From contig NC_088717.1 in NCBI RefSeq assembly GCF_963576615.1, positions 22,781,344-22,845,343 of the forward strand: a DNA stretch of 64,000 nt. Reading direction: 5' to 3'. The DNA comes from Watersipora subatra (lineage: Eukaryota > Bryozoa > Gymnolaemata > Cheilostomatida > Watersiporidae). The position numbers were made by a program, and so were the translations under genes. This document shows, piece by piece, positions 57,663 to 64,000 of the stretch. Each line of letters begins with the position of its first letter. Positions within the stretch are counted from its first letter, which is position 1. The notes beneath the pieces were generated by a model. The model saw only the letters and a list, made by a program, of their open reading frames with translations, made no database searches and had not been told where the DNA came from.

Positions 57663-58274
57663 GTGAGTTTTTATTTCAAAATATGGTAGGATCCTAAAAA
57701 TTATAAATTTTTTGAAGTTTTCAAGAACAGGCAAAATAATCATCTAGTTTAGTTGAGCATTTTGGTTTCTGTCATTAACTTGAGAAACAATGTTTTTAAA
57801 CTATAATATGTAATTAATAAACGTTAAAGAAATATATGATTAAAATAGAGAGGTCAAAGTTTAACTGTTTTTGGAGGAACATCATGAAAATCGTTTTCTT
57901 ATTTGTACTTTCCAAAAATAGCATTTATTGATTACTGTGATTAAGTGGTATGAATATTTTTCAGAGACAAAACAAAGAATAAATGTCATATCCGTATATT
58001 TACCAACTATAAAAAATCTTACTGTATTATTTGCTACGTTTGTTTTTAGCTGTTATTGCATTCATAAATAACATATAATCATTAAAAGTGATTGCTCCAA
58101 TTTGGTTATGAGTTTATCGATGTGATAGACTATTTAATTTTAATCTATGTGATCATTGATTTTGGCTTACGCCAATCACCTATGCGTGTATACATGTATG
58201 TATACATTTGTATCACGTGTGTATTACATATGTATACCTACATGTAGACATATGTATGTATACATGTATGTATA
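57663..58274. other. Non-coding; TATACATGTATG simple repeats near 58180-58275
   Basis: AT-rich with no exon. The last 100 bp are tandem-like ATGTATACAT sequence that also borders the other side of element copy B near 59950-60065. Confidence 0.5.
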
Positions 58275-59955
58275 CATATATCTTTACGCCATCTCTCCAA
58301 TTTAACGCCTGCCTGAGAGAAGAGTTGAAACATAGACCTCCACTTTCCAATTGAACGCCACCTCCATTTGGCCGCCACTTTAACATTATTTGATCTCCAC
58401 AAGCCCATAATATTAACTGATCAGTAGAAGTGTCAACAAAATCTTATTAATAATTAATCGTTTATATCAATAACAATTAATTCTTTTGTTGTCCATTTCC
58501 AAGGTTTCTTTCGTTAAAACTTTAAAAGCAACACTGTAGCAATAACCAATAAATGTCTCAGGCTGATAGTCTTGATACTTTGATATACATGTACATATAT
58601 AATAAAAAAGGTTTAAATTTACGTTGGTAGATGGAACATTGAAAGCAACGCCACATAAATAACTCCTAATTGTCTCAGGCTCATTGTAGTTCCATTTTTA
58701 CGCGGTCCTAATATTTCGAAAGTCACACATATAAAAATCGTTTTGCAAGTTTTGGACCAAAGGCTACATTTGCTAAGCAAACTTTTACGCGCTGCATTAG
58801 AGCTAAATGCAGAACGTGAAAGTTTTGCTCTGCTAAAAAATCGTTTGGACACTAATATCAACTAGTTTAGCAGTAGAGAATAAGAGTTGAGGCCAGAAGA
58901 TATTGTGGAAGTTATTGGACAACTAGAAGATGTTTGTTGCATGGAAATCACGAATCAGAACGCAGCTATCCGATCAAACGATGAAAATATTTTTGTTTTA
59001 AAATCATGAATTTTTACTTTTGCACGTAATATTTGTACTGATGATAAAATACAAAATAAAATTTTCTTTAGAATGAAGAGCAAAGTTTAAAAAAAAAAGA
59101 GCTACCTTCCCGGCGGCATGCACCATAACAGAAAAATCTACTTTCATGCCACCATATATTCGTGGGAGAAGATTTCATTTTAAAAATTTTCATATTTCTG
59201 CATGTCTATACATGTTTACTCACTAATTGATGGAAAATTATGATCACAAATGGTGGACAAAGAATTGCCTATATGTGTGACACTATGCTTTACCTTGCCC
59301 ATAAGTGTGATTCATTTATTTCAATTGTTCATGAATATATAAATAGATTATCATTATATAACTTATAAGTATGCATATTTATAGCATGTTATTTAATAGT
59401 ACCCTTGCAGCTATCGTAGCTTGGCTTACAATGGATCGATGCTCAAACCTCCACTTCTATTGCACATAAAAGCTTGTTTTGGCTGCAAGCTGTAGGAAAT
59501 ATATCAATAAGTGCATTGAGCCTTACAATGTTAAATATAGATATAAATAAAAATATGTCTTCATATTTAGAATGAAATAAAAATTGACAATGCCAGCAAA
59601 TTAAAAAGAAGGACGCAGGCTATAATATCAAAGTAGATCAATTGCAAGCAATAATTATCAACTGGTAGAGATATTTCTCGGTTTCTTGATGCACATTTAT
59701 TAAGAGATCTTTGAAAAGTTAGAGGTAAGTTAGCAGATTTATTGCATCCAAAAGGTTAAATATCTATCCACCAGAAAAAAGAGCAAAATATAGGCGACAT
59801 TCGCTTCGCCTGTAATATGACTAAATTTATTTTCCGAAAATTCCGCCGAGTCATTTGAACTTCTATTGGAGCGCCGCCTCCAATTGACTGCCACTATAGA
59901 AGAAGCGTTGAAAAATAGAGCGCCGTGGCGCTCAATTAGAGGTTTTACGGTATAT
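58275..59955 (-). mobile_element. Interspersed DNA element, copy B (single-unit progenitor of the minisatellite)
   Basis: It is the reverse-oriented homologue of copy A (4525-6830). Its outer ends carry related, imperfect inverted sequence: TCTCCAATTTAACGCC on the left and, on the minus strand, CCTCTAATTGAGCGCC on the right, with further AATTGAACGCCACC-type motifs nearby. At 59749-59773 the minus strand reads GGTGGATAGATATTTAACCT then TTTGG, exactly where copy A has the 22-bp array. Both sides are bordered by TATACATGTATG sequence, suggesting insertion in a simple repeat. No transposase is seen. Confidence 0.65.
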
Positions 59956-60685
59956 ATATATACATGTATGTATGTAGGTATACATACTGTATGTATTCAT
60001 ACTGTTACAGTATATGTATGTATATGTACTGTATATGTATGTATATCTGTGTGTATACATACATGTATTTATTTATCTTTTTTTCAAAGTATGTCGTATT
60101 TCGTCTGTCATTCTGGCTATAGATGTAGCTATAGCGCACGCTGATTATTTTACCTATGCGACCACGCGTTATGATGCCCCTGTTAAAAAATGTTTTTCTT
60201 AAGATTTAATTAGTATATCCGGGGTCGAGGCCAATTCTTTTTGCACAGGCAATTACATTGTCTCTGTAAGAAGAGTCTCCGTAAAGTAGGAGTGTCTCCG
60301 TATTCAAAGTTTTGATGGATAGCTTCTGGTGGAACAGTAACCTTTTTTCTATATACACACTCGCTCGCTTGCTCACTCGTACACACACACTTCTATGCAA
60401 GAATTGTTATTGTTTATTCTGCATATTCATAGTTTTTATTTTGTTTTTTCAGTTCGTATTATTTGTATCATTACCGAATAATATTTTATTGTAATCATAG
60501 CAAAGCCGACTTAATTTAGCTGTTACTTGCTAATTATTTCACATTCACATCTAAACCTTTTCATAGTTGTTTCATTTTTTTAATTTATTCGACCTGCGCA
60601 AAACATTTTCCTCATGTTGTGAAGTTTAAAAGTTACAGTGGTTTGACACAGTTTGAAAACTATTACAGTGGTTTTATTTTCCTTC
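59956..60685. other. Simple ATGTATAC repeats then unassigned sequence
   Basis: GTATGTATAC-type repeats run to about 60065. The rest shows no supported feature; a small TACGGAGA inverted motif lies near 60270-60300. Confidence 0.45.
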
Positions 60686-60689
60686 TTCA

Positions 60690-61332
60690 ATTATTTTAAG
60701 TACCCAAAAAGCCCCAAAAGCTCAGTGTATGCATTTCCTGCTAGCTGCTTGCATCCACTGATGATGTGTTGGATGGTCTCAGGTGCATCTTTGCACAGTC
60801 TGCATCTAGGATCGTCTCTAGTGTGATAGATTTTTGTTTGGAGTTGCCTTGTTGGGAGCACTTGCTCCTGGCCTGCCATGATTAGCGACTCTGTATTGGC
60901 CGTTAGGTTTCCTTTGTTCAGCCACATATATGTCTGGTGAAGATCGCCAACCTTAGATATTTGCCGGTGGTAAGCACCATGAAGAGGTTTCGTGTGCCAG
61001 TCAATTTCCTCATCATCAGGGCGAAGCTCCATTGTAAGAGCAGCTAGCAACTTATCTGAAGTGGCCATGGAGGCTGCATAGGCTTTGATGCTTTGCTCTT
61101 CCTCTTTCACTGTCTGCTGTACACTTTTGATTCCCCTACCGCCATCTTTCCTATCGAGATACAATCTAGTAGTACCAGATTTTGGGTGGAGTGCTTCATG
61201 CATGGTCAGCAGTTTACGAGTTGCTATATCTGTTCCTTGATGGCTTCCTCAGTCCACTTTATTATGCCTGCTGGATATCTTATTACTGGCAGTGCGTAGG
61301 TAATTATTGCCATGACTTGGTTATGGCAACCC

Positions 61333-61400
<68 letters not shown>

Positions 61401-61665
61401 GGTTTGTGGTTGATGTTGCTTTGCATAATCCCCAAGTACTTGTACCCTTCTTCTATATCTTTGATGGTACCATTTGGCATTCTTAGGCCATCTGTGAGCA
61501 TAGAATGGTCTCTCTTAAGAATTAGCCTTCCACATTTCTCAATACCAAAGGTCATTCCGATGTCCTTGCTGTACCTGAGTGAGGTGTATTAGCGAATCGA
61601 TGTCCCTTTCTTTGTTAGCGTACAGCTTGATGTCATCCATGTAGAAGAGGTGGTTTACATGGATA
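60690..61665 (-). pseudogene. Non-LTR retrotransposon, reverse transcriptase to C-terminus, broken
   Basis: On the minus strand, beginning at about 61660, the text reads NHLFYMDDIKLYAN (YMDD catalytic motif), then after a frameshift FGIEKCGRLILKRD and YKYLGIMQSNIN. A (TA)n tract at 61336-61401 interrupts the frame. It resumes with MHEALHPKSGTTRLYLDRKD, GGRGIKSV, WHTKPLHGAYHRQ and a zinc-type CRLCKDAPETIQHIISGC. These are the RT and C-terminal blocks of a LINE family widespread in aquatic invertebrates. The copy ends at a stop near 60691, without the last segment present in the copy at 61716. Confidence 0.8.
61336..61401. repeat. (TA)n microsatellite inside the LINE frame
   Basis: Mostly pure TA; it separates the YKYLGI block from the downstream part of the minus-strand LINE copy. 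Confidence 0.8.
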
Positions 61666-61668
61666 GAC

Positions 61669-61713
61669 ATATATATATATATATATAAAAAAAAAATATA
61701 TATATATATATTT
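61669..61713. repeat. (TA)n with central A10 run at the junction of inverted LINE copies
   Basis: ATATAT on both sides of an A-run, located exactly between the minus-strand LINE copy and the plus-strand copy. Confidence 0.8.
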
Positions 61714-61715
61714 GA

Positions 61716-62280
61716 ATTTCAATCGGCTGCTCTTACAACAGACCTACGCCCTGATGATGAGGAAATTGACTGGCACACGGAACCTTTTTATGGTGCTTAC
61801 CACTGACAAATATCTAAGGTTGGCGATCTTCACCAGACATATATGTGGCCGAACAAAGGAAACCTAACGGCCAATACAGAGTCGCTAATCATGGCAGCCC
61901 AGGAGCAAGTGCTCCCAACAAAGCAACTCCAAACAAAAATTTATCACACTGGAGGCGATCCTAGATGCAGACTGTGCAAAGATGCACCTGAGACCATTCA
62001 ACACATCATCAGTGGATGCAAGCAGCTAGCAGGAAACGCATACACTGAGCGGTAACTGTAATCCCAGTAGTCATTGGAGCAGTGGGTGCAATAACACTGG
62101 CGCATAAAATGTGGCTTTCCCAAATACCAACAGCAATCAACTCAGGTGAGTTGCAGAAAAATGCGCTATTGGGAACAGCTAAGATCTTGAGGCGAGTGCT
62201 CAAACTCCCAGGTCTCTGGTAGGAGACCTGAGTTAGAGCAGATTACCACCCATACGGGGTATCCGGGCTGAGGAAACAAA
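61716..62280 (+). pseudogene. Non-LTR retrotransposon C-terminal copy, inverted relative to neighbour
   Basis: It repeats the end of the minus-strand copy (TDLRPDDEEIDWHTEP, then a stop, then WPNKGNLTANTESLIMAAQE, CRLCKDAPETIQHIISGC, NAYTE). After one frameshift it continues VTVIPVVIGAVGAITLAH and NALLGTAKILRRVLKLPGLW to a TAG at 62220-62222. The V-I-G-A-x-G and L-L-G-T-A-[KR]-I-L-R blocks are the true C-terminus of this LINE type. A 3' tail of about 60 nt leads into TA-rich microsatellite. Confidence 0.8.
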
Positions 62281-62283
62281 CTA

Positions 62284-64000
<1,717 letters not shown>

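Overview
The window looks like AT-rich, intron-containing metazoan DNA, most likely from an invertebrate. Evidence for this is the presence of spliceosomal GT..AG exons, LTR and non-LTR retrotransposons, and hAT-, P/THAP9-, Mutator- and TA-target-type DNA transposons, with long stretches free of coding. The species cannot be named from the sequence. No complete, confidently identified host gene is visible: almost every recognisable coding segment belongs to a transposable element, usually broken. There is no CRISPR array, operon or prokaryotic gene structure.

Left part (1-15 kb): a TA-flanked terminal-inverted-repeat element (279-2162); an interspersed DNA element (about 4525-6830) whose interior has expanded into about 57 copies of a 22-bp minisatellite; then a row of + strand exons (7824-11926) ending in a broken Mutator-like (MULE) transposase fragment, with mariner-like and MITE debris among them.

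Middle-left (15-31 kb): a perfect hairpin; a satellite with higher-order structure (10 copies of a 203-bp unit made of seven 29-bp sub-units); and a multi-kilobase segment present twice in tandem (about 19.84-25.36 kb and 26.03-29.87 kb). In the left copy one block is inverted and two transposons have been inserted.

Middle-right (31-47.5 kb): the most informative region, a nest of transposons. A P-element/THAP9-like transposase gene (about 33.15-41.36 kb) has lost its centre. It carries an 819-bp element in an intron and a 4.25-kb LTR retrotransposon (minus strand; LTRs 34747-35030 and 38715-38999) inserted in the THAP exon with a 5-bp target duplication. Its right-hand inverted repeat is in turn split by a 6.0-kb MULE-type element (41371-47415) with TIRs of about 570 bp and a perfect 9-bp target duplication. 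That element still has four splice-compatible exons open in one frame but shows no transposase. A hAT-type element with an 8-bp target duplication lies just upstream (31361-32161).

Right part (47.5-64 kb): a dispersed repeat pair with LINE debris, a second hAT-type element (50450-51217), an exact 215-bp tandem duplication, a 79-bp tandem repeat, one orphan exon (57546-57662), the second copy of the element seen at 4.5-6.8 kb, an inverted pair of non-LTR retrotransposon tails, and a (CA)n tract of about 258 bp. Coordinates of diverged repeats were read by eye and may be off by tens of bases; target-site duplications and splice junctions were checked base by base.
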